64,000 nt of DNA, taken from positions 1 to 64,000 of the forward strand of contig JAFVXC010000027.1 in assembly GCA_017501345.1 (NCBI GenBank). Direction: 5' to 3'. The stretch comes from Clostridia bacterium. GTDB lineage: Bacteria > Bacillota_A > Clostridia > Oscillospirales > CAG-272. Both the position numbers and the translations under genes were made by a program. Under the pieces are notes generated by a model. That model was not told the DNA's origin. It ran no database searches and was given only the letters and a program-made list of their open reading frames with translations. The first letter of the stretch is position 1; each line of letters opens with the position of its first letter. Shown here piece after piece: positions 15,970 to 24,007 of the stretch.

Positions 15970-16064
15970 TCGTTTGTTTTACAAAGATAATAGGGGAAAT
16001 AGCATTTATATTGACAGTGATCTTTATATGCTCTTTCTCGGGGTGTAACAAAATGTCTTGCTCT

Positions 16065-16099
16065 ACCGTCGGTTGAGTACCCCACATTCAACCGACGGT
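16065..16099 (+). terminator. Perfect inverted repeat after the lipoprotein gene
   Basis: ACCGTCGGTTGA (16065-16076) and TCAACCGACGGT (16088-16099), 12 bp perfect, 11-nt loop. The T stretch after it is weak, so it is a terminator or a regulatory hairpin. Confidence 0.5.
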
Positions 16100-16154
16100 G
16101 TGTTGATTTTACGGATTCGTAACGCTATACTGATAGCGGAAGGAGGACAAACGA

Positions 16155-16772
16155 ATGGATCAGATCAAGATCGGAAAATTCATTTCCGAACGAAGAAAAG
16201 CTGCAGGCATAACACAAATGCAGCTTGCGGAAAGACTGAACATCACAGACCGCGCGGTATCGAAGTGGGAAACGGGCAAATCACTGCCTGACTCCTCGAT
16301 TATGCTCGCGCTGTGTGACGTTCTCAAAATTACAGTAAACGATTTACTGAGTGGGGAGGTAGTTACAATGGATCACTACAACAAAGAGCTTGAAAACAAC
16401 TTACTTGAAGTGGTAAGAGAAAAGGAGCGGGCTGACAGACGGCTTCTGTCTCTCGAGATCGTGGTGGGTGTGCTGTGTGTCGCAGTTATGCTTGCCTTAG
16501 CGATGGTTGCGAGCCTCGTTATGATGGAGGAATGGCTGAGGATCCTGCTGATCCTGATCGGACTTACGCCGCTCCTCGTTGCTACTCCGTTTATGCTGAG
16601 AATCGAGCAGACGGCGGGGTACTACGAATGCAGAGCGTGCGGACACAGATACGTTCCGAAATACAACAGTGTTTTTATGGCTATGCATATGGGCAGAACG
16701 CGGTATATGCGTTGCCCGAAGTGCGGCAAGCGGTCCTGGCAGAAAAAGGTGCTGAGCCGGGACAAGGAATAA
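16155..16772 (+). CDS. XRE-family regulator with membrane helices and zinc ribbon
   Basis: A 205-residue protein in three parts: helix-turn-helix (about 1-68, TQMQLAERLNITDRAVSKWETG), two hydrophobic helices (about 97-120 and 126-147), and a C-terminal zinc ribbon with CRACG (about 158) and CPKCG (about 187). The combination is found in Firmicute membrane-tethered regulators of unclear ligand. GGAAGGAGG lies 9 bp before the ATG. A bidirectional-looking terminator follows. Compared with the regulator at 12572 the helix-turn-helix is similar but the membrane part differs. Confidence 0.85.
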   Translation: MDQIKIGKFISERRKAAGITQMQLAERLNITDRAVSKWETGKSLPDSSIMLALCDVLKITVNDLLSGEVVTMDHYNKELENNLLEVVREKERADRRLLSLEIVVGVLCVAVMLALAMVASLVMMEEWLRILLILIGLTPLLVATPFMLRIEQTAGYYECRACGHRYVPKYNSVFMAMHMGRTRYMRCPKCGKRSWQKKVLSRDKE

Positions 16773-16777
16773 AGAAG

Positions 16778-16812
16778 AGGAGCTGAATCGACCGATTCGG
16801 CTCCTTTTGTTT
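16778..16812 (+). terminator. Terminator after the XRE/zinc-ribbon gene
   Basis: A 13-bp stem (AGGAGCTGAATCG / CGATTCGGCTCCT, one G-T pair) with a 2-nt centre and TTTTG tail. From here to 16993 I see no supported gene, only a GC-rich stretch with a short palindrome near 16879-16893. Confidence 0.8.
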
Positions 16813-16993
16813 TATGATATGCAGAAGGTGGAAATCGGCGCATTGTGCGGGGGACGGGACGTCGAGGCGGCGGCTCCTGCAAGAGGCTCTTGCGGTAGGG
16901 AAGGGGCTTACTCCTCCGCCGTTACGGACCCTCGGGGGGCCTATCCCTGCTGTTCAACTGCGATGTTGGATTTTTTCTTTCACGGCAACACCC

Positions 16994-17022
16994 TTGACTT
17001 GTTCACCGCTTTATTGTATAAT
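16994..17022 (+). promoter_or_regulatory. Promoter of the 17069 lipoprotein
   Basis: TTGACT (16994-16999) and TATAAT (17017-17022), 17-bp spacer. Fourteen bases around the -35 box are identical to those at 18087-18100. Confidence 0.8.
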
Positions 17023-17068
17023 GGAATTGACCGATAAACGTAAATTTATGAAACGGAGGTAGATCTAA

Positions 17069-17680
17069 ATGAAAAAGCTTATAACAATGGTTGTTTTGTT
17101 GATATTCATTTTGTTGCTTACAAGCTGCAACGGCAGTGACCTCAATGGCAGTGATACCTCGCAAGGTGCAGAAACCACACAGGGTTCTGCCTATACTACG
17201 GGCTCGTATTCGGCTGAAACGAATAGCAGTGTACTAAAAGCGTGGACGGGTGAATTTTCGGAAGACAAGCTTAAGGCTGCAATCAACGAATATCAGAGCA
17301 GTTATCATAATATCGTTTTTGCGGGAAACGGCGAAGGGGCGCATATAGAGGCGGTGGATATATCCTTTGAAACCGATTTTGAGGTGTCATTGTGCTCGGT
17401 TTCGCGGTTGGCGCCCGTGGATGACACGGATATCAACGTTGAGCTGAACGGATACATCGATCTTGCTCTCATACCCGACTGTGACGGAAAAAGGGTAACG
17501 GTCGATGCGGGCTGGTGGCATGGGGATGACGATTGGGTACAGAGCTATCCCGTGTGGTCGTATCTTGTCCGCCTGACGGATGCGGATGACACGGTGCATT
17601 ACTACTATTTCAGAGTGGATTATTCTACTTTGGGTGCGGCATTGACCGACAATGAGATCAATGTAAAAATTGGACAGTAG
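17069..17680 (+). CDS. Putative lipoprotein, function unknown
   Basis: 203 residues with a signal peptide ending LLLTSC, then a Ser/Thr/Gly linker (about 20-52) and a predicted beta-rich domain with several Trp and Tyr (VDAGWWHGDDDWVQSYPVW). No family is recognised. Strong promoter and CGGAGG site. The short ORF at 17698 follows after 17 bp and may be co-transcribed. Confidence 0.75.
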   Translation: MKKLITMVVLLIFILLLTSCNGSDLNGSDTSQGAETTQGSAYTTGSYSAETNSSVLKAWTGEFSEDKLKAAINEYQSSYHNIVFAGNGEGAHIEAVDISFETDFEVSLCSVSRLAPVDDTDINVELNGYIDLALIPDCDGKRVTVDAGWWHGDDDWVQSYPVWSYLVRLTDADDTVHYYYFRVDYSTLGAALTDNEINVKIGQ

Positions 17681-17697
17681 ATGGAGGCAAAACATGG

Positions 17698-17919
17698 ATG
17701 CATATGCTCAAATTGGATGTCCCTGATGTTTTGGAGTTCTTTGGGATACAAGGGGATGACTTTTCGACTGAAATATCTGACGTAACAGTCGTAGATGGAA
17801 TGTATACGATTACTGTGCGCATTTGTCATGGATATTCTTTAGAAGCTGATGGGAAAACGAGTAGCGAAATATATATTCAATACCAATCGAAGGATTTAAT
17901 TAATTGGAATTTGGTGTAA
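17698..17919 (+). CDS. Small hypothetical protein or gene fragment
   Basis: 73 residues, acidic, no signal peptide or known motif. A GGAGG site at 17683 is 10 bp before this ATG. A closer ATG at 17694 in another frame stops after 10 codons, which could mean a frameshift. Followed by two hairpins. Could be a decayed remnant. Confidence 0.4.
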   Translation: MHMLKLDVPDVLEFFGIQGDDFSTEISDVTVVDGMYTITVRICHGYSLEADGKTSSEIYIQYQSKDLINWNLV

Positions 17920-17930
17920 TATATAACAAA

Positions 17931-18003
17931 GGACGGCAGAATCTGCCGTCCTCCGATTACCGACAAAGTCTATCTCAAGCAAGAGGTGGGCTTTGTTTTT
18001 TGT
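17931..18003 (+). terminator. Two consecutive hairpins, terminator of the lipoprotein unit
   Basis: First GGACGGCAGA/TCTGCCGTCC (17931-17951), then a 14-bp stem with G-T pairs at 17963-17976/17983-17996 followed by TTTTTTTG. The second is a good rho-independent terminator. Confidence 0.75.
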
Positions 18004-18093
18004 TGTGGTAAAGGAAACACGCGAGAAAATGTGAGGTGGTGTCCCCACAGAAGATTGCTGTTTTCTTCATACGATTCCTTTCTTCTAACACCC

Positions 18094-18122
18094 TTGACTT
18101 TTTCCTACCTTTTTGGTATAAT
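18094..18122 (+). promoter_or_regulatory. Promoter of the XRE gene at 18179
   Basis: TTGACT (18094-18099), TATAAT (18117-18122), 17-bp spacer. Confidence 0.8.
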
Positions 18123-18178
18123 ATAGAGGATCGTAAACAAGACTAAACCACGAGCGGTTTTGGATAGAGAGGGAACGT

Positions 18179-19102
18179 ATGAAAGAGCGAATTGGCAGAA
18201 AAGTAAAAAATCTGCGGCAGGAGAAGCTGATGACGCAGTCCGAGCTTGCGGGGGATAAGATCACGCGCAGTATGCTCAGCCTGATCGAGCACGGCAATTC
18301 CGAGCCGTCTCTTTCGAGCCTTGCCTATCTTGCGGACAGGCTTCACGTTTCTCCCGCATATCTGCTTGCGGACGAGAAGGAGGACGATATGTACCGTCGG
18401 GCGTCGGCGATCGGGGACATCCGTATTGCGTACGCAACGGGCGAATACCGCATTTGTCTCGATCTATGTCGTGCCCTCGGGCTTCCGAATGACGACGAAT
18501 TGAATCTGCTTCTGGCGGATGCGTCGATCGCACTCGCGGTCGAGGAGATCGCGGAGGGAAATCTCCACGCGGTCGGGGAATATCTCGAATCTGCCGTTTC
18601 CTACGCCGAGGCGACGCGCTACCGTGTCTCGCACGTGTACGCCGAGGCGGCGGTGCTTTCGCGCTATATCACGCGGTTTTCAGAGGCGTTTTACTCGGGT
18701 AACGAGGCGCTTGCCGAGGAGAAGGGCATTCCGCTGTCGGCGGCGGGGGGCGATCCCTTTTGCGCCTATGCCCTGATCCTTGATCGCCTCGAGCACGAGG
18801 AGGCAACTCCCGAGGAGCTGCGCCGCGTGACCGCCGAGGAGCGCTCGGCGCTCCAGCTTTCATCCCCTCTGCTTGCAATGCACATTGAGGTGCTCCTGCT
18901 CATCAGAGAGAGGGACAGCGCGGGGGCTCTTGACGCGATCCGCGCGGTGCTCGGAGAGGGAGAGCGCTTGCCCGTTCCCGTGCTTTACGAGATCTTCAGA
19001 GATCAGGAGATTTGCGCGCGGGAGATGGGCGACTACAAGGGCGCTTACGAATCGGCGAGCGCGAAGCACGATCTTCTGTCACGGCTTCTGTCCGAGTTCT
19101 GA
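18179..19102 (+). CDS. XRE-family regulator with TPR-like C-terminal domain
   Basis: 307 residues: helix-turn-helix at about 1-65 (TQSELAGDKITRSMLSLIEHGNSEPS) and a helical repeat region (about 75-305) of the TPR kind found in RRNPP-like and BREX-neighbouring regulators. The start motif (IGRKVKNLRQEKLMTQSELAG) and single-gene promoter are clear. A peptide or protein ligand is possible, but no small peptide gene is visible next to it. The gene runs convergently into the CDF exporter gene with a 24-bp overlap of coding ends. Codon use is GC-rich, like the core genome to the right. Confidence 0.85.
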   Translation: MKERIGRKVKNLRQEKLMTQSELAGDKITRSMLSLIEHGNSEPSLSSLAYLADRLHVSPAYLLADEKEDDMYRRASAIGDIRIAYATGEYRICLDLCRALGLPNDDELNLLLADASIALAVEEIAEGNLHAVGEYLESAVSYAEATRYRVSHVYAEAAVLSRYITRFSEAFYSGNEALAEEKGIPLSAAGGDPFCAYALILDRLEHEEATPEELRRVTAEERSALQLSSPLLAMHIEVLLLIRERDSAGALDAIRAVLGEGERLPVPVLYEIFRDQEICAREMGDYKGAYESASAKHDLLSRLLSEF

Positions 19103-20005
19103 CCGCTGCTTGGGCTCGGATTTCGGAACGACCGTGACCGTACAGTCCTTGACCGTGGGGAGAGCATCGAGGATCGCTTCGCGTGCAAGTCGGACGATTG
19201 GTGCACATTCGGACAGGGTCAGCGAGGCGTCGAGCATCAGCTCGGCTTCCACGTAGATGCGCGAGCCGAACAGGCGGGTGCAGAGCCTTTCGACCGATAC
19301 GATTCCGTCGACGCTGAGGACGGCGGCATAGAGACGCCCTTCGGTCTCCTCGTCTGCGGAGCGATCGATCAGCTGCATCGCGGCTTCCTTGAATATACTG
19401 AATGCGGCGTGCAGGAGAAAGCCTGCGATGACGACCGATGCGAGGAGCTCGAAGATCCCGAAGCCGAGGAGTGCCATCACGATCCCGAGAAGTGCCGCGA
19501 GAGACGCGAGCGCATCTGAGATCTGGTGGAGGGCTTCCGCACGGAGTGCGGTCGAGCGGAGTCTTTTCGCGACTGTGCTTATATAGCGCGACAGCGCGAG
19601 CTTCGCAAGGATCGAAAGAAATGCGATGACGGCGGCGGGTATTCCGGGGGGAGCCGTATCAAGATAGGCGCGCGACAGAATATCCTGCACGGCCGAAACG
19701 CCGATGGAGATCCCCGTTATGAGGAGGATCCCCGATAGCAGAATGGATGCGAGGCATTCGAACCGCTCGTGACCGTACGGATGCTTCTTGTCGGGGGCGC
19801 GCGCGGACAGTCGAAGTCCTACGAGAAGGATCAAGGTGCTGAACAGATCGGCAGCCGAATGGGCGGCATCCGATATGAGTGCGGGGGCGCCGCAGAGGAT
19901 CCCCGTAATAAGCTTGACGATGGCAAGCGCGAGATTCGTAGCGATGCTTGCGATCGGGGCAGAGAGCCCTGTGGGCGTTCGCGCCCTCAAACGATGATTT
20001 GACAT
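19079..20005 (-). CDS. Cation diffusion facilitator (CDF) metal exporter
   Basis: 308 residues with six helices (about 1-210) and a C-terminal ferredoxin-like cytosolic domain (about 215-300). The metal-site residues are HxxxD in TM2 (SDAAHSAADLFS) and HxxxD in TM5 (ALHQISDALAS), the pattern usual for zinc-type exporters rather than the DxxxD of manganese exporters. KKHPYGHERFE is the conserved loop. It exports divalent metal in exchange for protons. AAAGG precedes the start. The 3' end overlaps the convergent regulator gene by 24 bp, so the two transcripts may interfere. Confidence 0.93.
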   Translation of the reverse strand: MSNHRLRARTPTGLSAPIASIATNLALAIVKLITGILCGAPALISDAAHSAADLFSTLILLVGLRLSARAPDKKHPYGHERFECLASILLSGILLITGISIGVSAVQDILSRAYLDTAPPGIPAAVIAFLSILAKLALSRYISTVAKRLRSTALRAEALHQISDALASLAALLGIVMALLGFGIFELLASVVIAGFLLHAAFSIFKEAAMQLIDRSADEETEGRLYAAVLSVDGIVSVERLCTRLFGSRIYVEAELMLDASLTLSECAPIVRLAREAILDALPTVKDCTVTVVPKSEPKQRSELGQKP

Positions 20006-20184
20006 AACGAGACCTTTCAGAGCGGAATGAGTGCAGGGGTTGCTTTACGGCGCAGCTCTTTCTGCGTCGGGAGACGCACGGATGGACGGTCTCCGATCAT
20101 AGTATATGCGTCAAAATTCGCCGCGGACACCGCGTTTTCGCGAATAGACGACCAGAGAGAGAGAAGGAAAGGACGGTATCCCGT

Positions 20185-20601
20185 ATGATGATGGTATCCG
20201 CAAAGGGGCGGTACGCCCTGCGCATTCTGATCGAGCTCGCACGGAGCGAAGGTGACGGATTTCTGTCGCTCAAGACGATTGCCGAGCGACAAAAGGCGCC
20301 GATCAAATATCTTGAGGCGATCGTGGCGCTTCTGAACCGTGCGGGGATGGTCGAATCCCTCCGAGGAAAGGAAGGGGGCTACCGCCTGACGCGCAGTCCC
20401 TCGGAATATAACGTGTTTGAGATCTTACGGCTCACCGAGGAGAGTATGGCACCCGTTGCCTGCCTCGGAAAGGGGGAGGTTCCCGACTGCGATCACGCGG
20501 ACGGATGTCTCACGCTTCCGATGTGGCAGAGGCTCGACACCCTGATCGAGGAGTATCTTACGACGGTTACGCTTCGTGATTTGTTAGATGGCACTGTTTG
20601 A
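20185..20601 (+). CDS. iscR: Rrf2 family regulator, IscR-like
   Basis: 138 residues with the Rrf2 winged helix (about 1-85, VSAKGRYALRILIELA; recognition helix with KAPIKYLEAIVALLNRAG and wing RGKEGGY) and three Cys in VACLGKGEVPDC and HADGC, spaced as in the [2Fe-2S] site of IscR. It most likely senses iron-sulfur status and controls iscSU just downstream. Three consecutive ATG codons start the gene (20185, 20188, 20191); the exact one is uncertain. It may lie in its own transcript because iscS has a separate strong promoter. Confidence 0.9.
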   Translation: MMMVSAKGRYALRILIELARSEGDGFLSLKTIAERQKAPIKYLEAIVALLNRAGMVESLRGKEGGYRLTRSPSEYNVFEILRLTEESMAPVACLGKGEVPDCDHADGCLTLPMWQRLDTLIEEYLTTVTLRDLLDGTV

Positions 20602-20664
20602 CCGACAAAACGCGGGAAAAACTCGTACAGAATCCGCAAAAATCCGCAAAAGCGCTAAACCCTA

Positions 20665-20693
20665 TTGACAAGGTAGGAATTATGTGCTATAAT
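20665..20693 (+). promoter_or_regulatory. Promoter of iscSU
   Basis: TTGACA (20665-20670) and TATAAT (20688-20693) with 17-bp spacer, about 95 bp before iscS. The long leader may carry the IscR site. Confidence 0.88.
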
Positions 20694-20788
20694 AAAAATG
20701 CGAAAAAAAGCCCGTCTTGTCGCGGTCGACACGGACGGATTGCAAGGCTACTGTGGCGCTCCTCGGGGCGTCGGAACGGAGATAGATT

Positions 20789-21982
20789 ATGAAGGAAATT
20801 TATGTGGATAATGCGGCAACGACGCGGACAAGCCGTACCGCGATCGAGGCAATGCTGCCGTATTTCGACGTGACGTACGGCAATCCGTCCAGCCTCCACT
20901 CGGTGGGGCAGCGGGCGGCAGAGGCGCTCGCTGAGGCGAGAGGGATCGCTGCGGAATGTCTCGGTGCCGATCCGAAGGAGATCATTTTTACCTCGGGCGG
21001 AAGCGAGGCAGACAATCAGGCGCTTCTCACGATCGCAAAAATCGGCAAGCGCCAGGGAAAAATGCACATCGTTTCGACGGCGTTTGAGCATCACGCGGTG
21101 CTCCACACCCTGATGGCGCTCGAAAAGGAGGGCTTTGAGGTCACTCTGCTCGACGTCCATAAGAACGGACTTGTCACCGCGGAGGAGGTCAAGGAGGCGA
21201 TCCGCCCCGACACATGCGGTGTCAGCATTATGTATGCAAACAACGAGATCGGCACGATCCAGCCGATCCGAGAGATCGGCGCGATCTGCCGCGAAAGGAA
21301 GGTGCTCTTCCACACCGATGCTGTGCAGGCGGTCGGACATCTCAAGGTTAACGTCAAGGATGACAACATAGACCTGCTTTCTCTCTCGGGACACAAGTTC
21401 GGCGGCCCGAAGGGCGTTGGTCTTCTGTATGCCCGCAAGGGTGTGCTCCTGCAGAATCTGATTCACGGCGGGGCACAGGAGAGAGGCAAGAGAGCGGGGA
21501 CCGAAAACATTGCGTCGATTATGGGAATGGCACACGCGCTCCGCGAAAGCTGCCGTCATCTCGACGAGAATGCCGAAAGGATCGCCCGTATGCGTGACCG
21601 CCTGATCGACGGGATCGCATCGTCCATTCCGCACTGCGAGCTGAACGGTGACAGAGACAGCCGTCTCCCCGGCAACGTCAGCTTCTGCTTTGAGGGGATC
21701 GAGGGCGAGGCACTGCTCCTGCTCCTCGATATGCACGGAATCTGCGCGTCGTCGGGCTCTGCCTGCACGTCGGGCTCGCTTGATCCGAGCCACGTGCTTC
21801 TCGCGATCGGCAGACCGCACGAGGTCGCGCACGGCTCACTCCGTCTCAGCCTCTCGCACGAGAATACAGACGAGGAGGTCGACACGATACTCCGCGTTCT
21901 TCCCGAGGTCGTTTCGACGCTTCGCGGTATGTCGCCCGTCTGGAGAGATCTCCAGAACGGCAAGCGGCAGTATATTATTTGA
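20789..21982 (+). CDS. iscS: Cysteine desulfurase, IscS/NifS type
   Basis: 397 residues. PLP-dependent enzyme that takes sulfur from cysteine and passes it as a persulfide to scaffold proteins. The N-terminus VDNAATTRTS, the PLP Lys203 in SGHKFGGPKG and the active-site Cys326 in SSGSACTSG are present; the latter long loop and the C-terminal length fit group I enzymes. GGAGA precedes the ATG. It forms an operon with iscU 27 bp downstream and follows the IscR-like regulator, making a compact isc locus without hscAB or fdx in view. Confidence 0.96.
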   Translation: MKEIYVDNAATTRTSRTAIEAMLPYFDVTYGNPSSLHSVGQRAAEALAEARGIAAECLGADPKEIIFTSGGSEADNQALLTIAKIGKRQGKMHIVSTAFEHHAVLHTLMALEKEGFEVTLLDVHKNGLVTAEEVKEAIRPDTCGVSIMYANNEIGTIQPIREIGAICRERKVLFHTDAVQAVGHLKVNVKDDNIDLLSLSGHKFGGPKGVGLLYARKGVLLQNLIHGGAQERGKRAGTENIASIMGMAHALRESCRHLDENAERIARMRDRLIDGIASSIPHCELNGDRDSRLPGNVSFCFEGIEGEALLLLLDMHGICASSGSACTSGSLDPSHVLLAIGRPHEVAHGSLRLSLSHENTDEEVDTILRVLPEVVSTLRGMSPVWRDLQNGKRQYII

Positions 21983-22009
21983 CTCGGAACAATTGAAGGA
22001 GATACAGAT

Positions 22010-22450
22010 ATGCTTTACAGTGAAAAGGTAATGGATCATTTTATGCACCCCCGCAACGTGGGTGTGATCGAGAATGCCGACGGTGTCGGCGAGGTCGGCA
22101 ACGCAAAGTGCGGCGACATTATGAAGATCTATCTGAAGATCGAAAACGACGTCGTGGTCGACGTTAAATTTGAGACCTTCGGCTGTGGCTCCGCGATCGC
22201 GTCGAGCTCGATGGCGACTGAGATGATCATGGGGAAGCCGATCTCCGAGGTTATGGAGCTGACGAACAAGGCGGTCACCGAGGCGCTCGGCGGACTTCCC
22301 GCACACAAGATCCATTGCTCGGTGCTTGCAGAGGAGGCGATCCGCCTCGCGCTGAAGGATTACTTCGACAAGAACAACATCCCCTACGATAAGGCGGATT
22401 TCCCGGACGCGGATGCTGATCACCACGATCACGGCGTCGAGGAGGAATAA
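22010..22450 (+). CDS. iscU: Iron-sulfur cluster scaffold IscU/NifU N-domain
   Basis: 146 residues. The scaffold Cys ligands are all visible: GNAKCGD (with the conserved Asp), TFGCGSA and HKIHCSV. Clusters are built here from IscS-derived sulfur. The sequence IHCSV replaces the LPPVKxHCS motif of chaperone-served IscU, agreeing with the absence of hscAB. The C-terminal tail DADADHHDHGVEEE is acidic and His-rich and is not part of the domain. GAAGGAG lies before the ATG. Confidence 0.95.
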   Translation: MLYSEKVMDHFMHPRNVGVIENADGVGEVGNAKCGDIMKIYLKIENDVVVDVKFETFGCGSAIASSSMATEMIMGKPISEVMELTNKAVTEALGGLPAHKIHCSVLAEEAIRLALKDYFDKNNIPYDKADFPDADADHHDHGVEEE

Positions 22451-22561
22451 GACGAGCGGTAATGCCCGAAAGCGCGGGAACGAGCCTTCGAGACGCATTT
22501 TTTCAGATTTTTATACGTTTCTTTGATTATTTTACGCTCACTTTCATAAACTAATAAAAGT

Positions 22562-22577
22562 GCCGCCTTGGGGCGGC
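22562..22577 (+). promoter_or_regulatory. Short hairpin directly before the ribosome-binding site of the LOG gene
   Basis: GCCGCC-TTGG-GGCGGC stem followed at once by GGAACGGAGG and the start. It has no T tail, so it is a leader hairpin rather than a terminator. A similar arrangement occurs at 35226-35240. Confidence 0.5.
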
Positions 22578-22593
22578 GGAACGGAGGTAACTT

Positions 22594-23127
22594 ATGAACG
22601 TAACGCTTTACGGTGCGGCGAGCAATACGATCGACCGCGTTTATATCGACCGCGTGGAGGAGCTCGGACTTGAGCTCGCGAAGGCAGGTCATACGATGGT
22701 ATTCGGCGGGGGATCGTCGGGGCTGATGGGCGCGGCGGCGCGCGGAATGCAGAAGGGAAATGGACATATCATCGGTGTCGTTCCGCACTTTATCCACGAA
22801 TTCGAGCCCGTGTTTGACGCCTGCACCGAGCTCATCCATACCGAGACGATGGCAGAGCGCAAGGACGAGATGGAGTCCCGTGCGGATGCATTCATCATCG
22901 TTCCGGGTGGCATCGGAACCTTTGACGAGCTCTTTCAGATCCTGACCCTCAAGGTGCTTCAGCAGCACAATAAGCCGATCATTCTTTACAACATCAGCGG
23001 CTTCTGGGACAGTATGCTCGCGGTCATCGGAACCGACATCTTCAAGGGCTTTATCTCGAAATCGGTTGCGGACGGCTTCGTGCTTTGCGAAACGCCCGAA
23101 TCGGTAATGAAGGCGCTTGAGGTATAA
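22594..23127 (+). CDS. LOG family Rossmann-fold protein (TIGR00730 type)
   Basis: 177 residues with the LOG hallmark PGGIGTFDELFQI (about 108-120) and the phosphate loop GGGSSGLMGAAARG (about 35-48), plus MAERKDEM with the catalytic Arg. LOG proteins split cytokinin riboside 5'-monophosphate or similar nucleoside monophosphates into base and ribose phosphate; the bacterial substrate is usually unknown. It begins MNVTLYGAAS, as common in Clostridia. Followed by a terminator, so it is the last gene of its unit. Confidence 0.9.
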   Translation: MNVTLYGAASNTIDRVYIDRVEELGLELAKAGHTMVFGGGSSGLMGAAARGMQKGNGHIIGVVPHFIHEFEPVFDACTELIHTETMAERKDEMESRADAFIIVPGGIGTFDELFQILTLKVLQQHNKPIILYNISGFWDSMLAVIGTDIFKGFISKSVADGFVLCETPESVMKALEV

Positions 23128-23146
23128 CGGGCTATTTGTGTCATAT

Positions 23147-23182
23147 AACGGTGGGAGACTATGATCTCCTGCCGTTTTTTTT
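23147..23182 (+). terminator. Terminator after the LOG gene
   Basis: 12-bp stem AACGGTGGGAGA / TCTCCTGCCGTT with two G-T pairs, then a run of T. Confidence 0.88.
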
Positions 23183-23224
23183 GATCAAATTTTAATAAAA
23201 CGTCTCAAATTTTTGATTTTTCTG

Positions 23225-23253
23225 TTGACTTTTTTCGGTTTTTATGATATTCT
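23225..23253 (+). promoter_or_regulatory. Promoter of the first mscL gene
   Basis: TTGACT (23225-23230) and TATTCT (23248-23253), 17-bp spacer. Confidence 0.65.
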
Positions 23254-23286
23254 GTTGCTATCACAATAGAAATAGGAGATTTTGTT

Positions 23287-23880
23287 ATGGCAAAATTAAC
23301 GAAGGAAGAAAAGAAGGAGCTTCGCCGTCAGAAAAGAGAGGACCGTAAGAAGAACGGCTTCTGGGCGGATTTCAAGAAGTTCATCACGAAGGGCAACGTG
23401 CTCGATATGGCAGTCGGCGTTGTCGTCGGTACTGCGTTCAACGCGATCGTAAACGGACTTGTCAAAATGATCATTAACCCCTGTGTTGCATACTTTACCG
23501 ATGGTATCAGCCTTGAGGAGTTGCAGCATCCGATCAGCTGGGTGACCGATCCTGAGACCGGTGAGCAGGTTGTAGAGCACGCGATCCTGTACGGCGCGTG
23601 GATCCAGACGATCATCGATTTCCTCATCATTGCGCTGACCGTGTTCGTTGCAGTACGTGTCATTCGTAAGATGGAGCGCAAGCTCAACGCGAAGGAGATC
23701 GCTGAGCAGGAGGCGATCGCCGCGCAGAAGAAGGCGGAGGATGACGCGAAGGCTGCTGAAGCGAAGGCTGCTGCCGACGCGAAGGCTGCTGCCGAGAAGG
23801 CTGTTATGGACGAGTACTACGAGAATATCCGCGAGCAGTCGAAGCTGCTCCGTGAGATCGCAGAATCGGTCAGGAAGTAA
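23287..23880 (+). CDS. mscL: Large-conductance mechanosensitive channel MscL, copy 1
   Basis: 197 residues. The MscL core is at about 20-130: FWADFKKFITKGNVLDMAVGVVVGTAF (N-terminal helix and TM1) and the TM2 segment IIDFLIIALTVFVAVRVI. It opens under membrane tension to release solutes. The loop between helices holds PISWVTDPETGEQV. MscL is usually 130-150 residues; here a charged Ala/Lys/Glu coiled coil (about 140-195) is added. It has its own promoter and terminator, and a second copy follows. The two copies share the first helix almost exactly. Confidence 0.95.
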   Translation: MAKLTKEEKKELRRQKREDRKKNGFWADFKKFITKGNVLDMAVGVVVGTAFNAIVNGLVKMIINPCVAYFTDGISLEELQHPISWVTDPETGEQVVEHAILYGAWIQTIIDFLIIALTVFVAVRVIRKMERKLNAKEIAEQEAIAAQKKAEDDAKAAEAKAAADAKAAAEKAVMDEYYENIREQSKLLREIAESVRK

Positions 23881-23897
23881 GCAGAAAAGTACATCGA

Positions 23898-23931
23898 ATG
23901 GGGCTCTCTCGTTGAGAGAGCCCCATTTTTT
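23898..23931 (+). terminator. Terminator after mscL copy 1
   Basis: Perfect 13-bp stem ATGGGGCTCTCTC / GAGAGAGCCCCAT, 3-nt loop, T run. Confidence 0.92.
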
Positions 23932-23937
23932 CGTATC

Positions 23938-23966
23938 TTGACAATTTCGGCTTTTTATGTTATGAT
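23938..23966 (+). promoter_or_regulatory. Promoter of the second mscL gene
   Basis: TTGACA (23938-23943) and TATGAT (23961-23966), 17-bp spacer, starting 7 bp after the previous terminator. Confidence 0.75.
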
Positions 23967-24007
23967 TCTACTGATATTTTGTCTTTGGCGATAAGGAGAA
24001 ACGAAAC

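Noticed and set aside
16878..16893. GCAAGAG-G-CTCTTGC palindrome as a regulatory site
   Set aside because: It lies in a GC-rich stretch with many chance palindromes, 100 bp from the next promoter.
16807..17068. Two overlapping 76-82-codon frames before the 17069 lipoprotein
   Set aside because: Sequence is unlike a protein family, no ribosome-binding site, and the end overlaps the promoter of the next gene.
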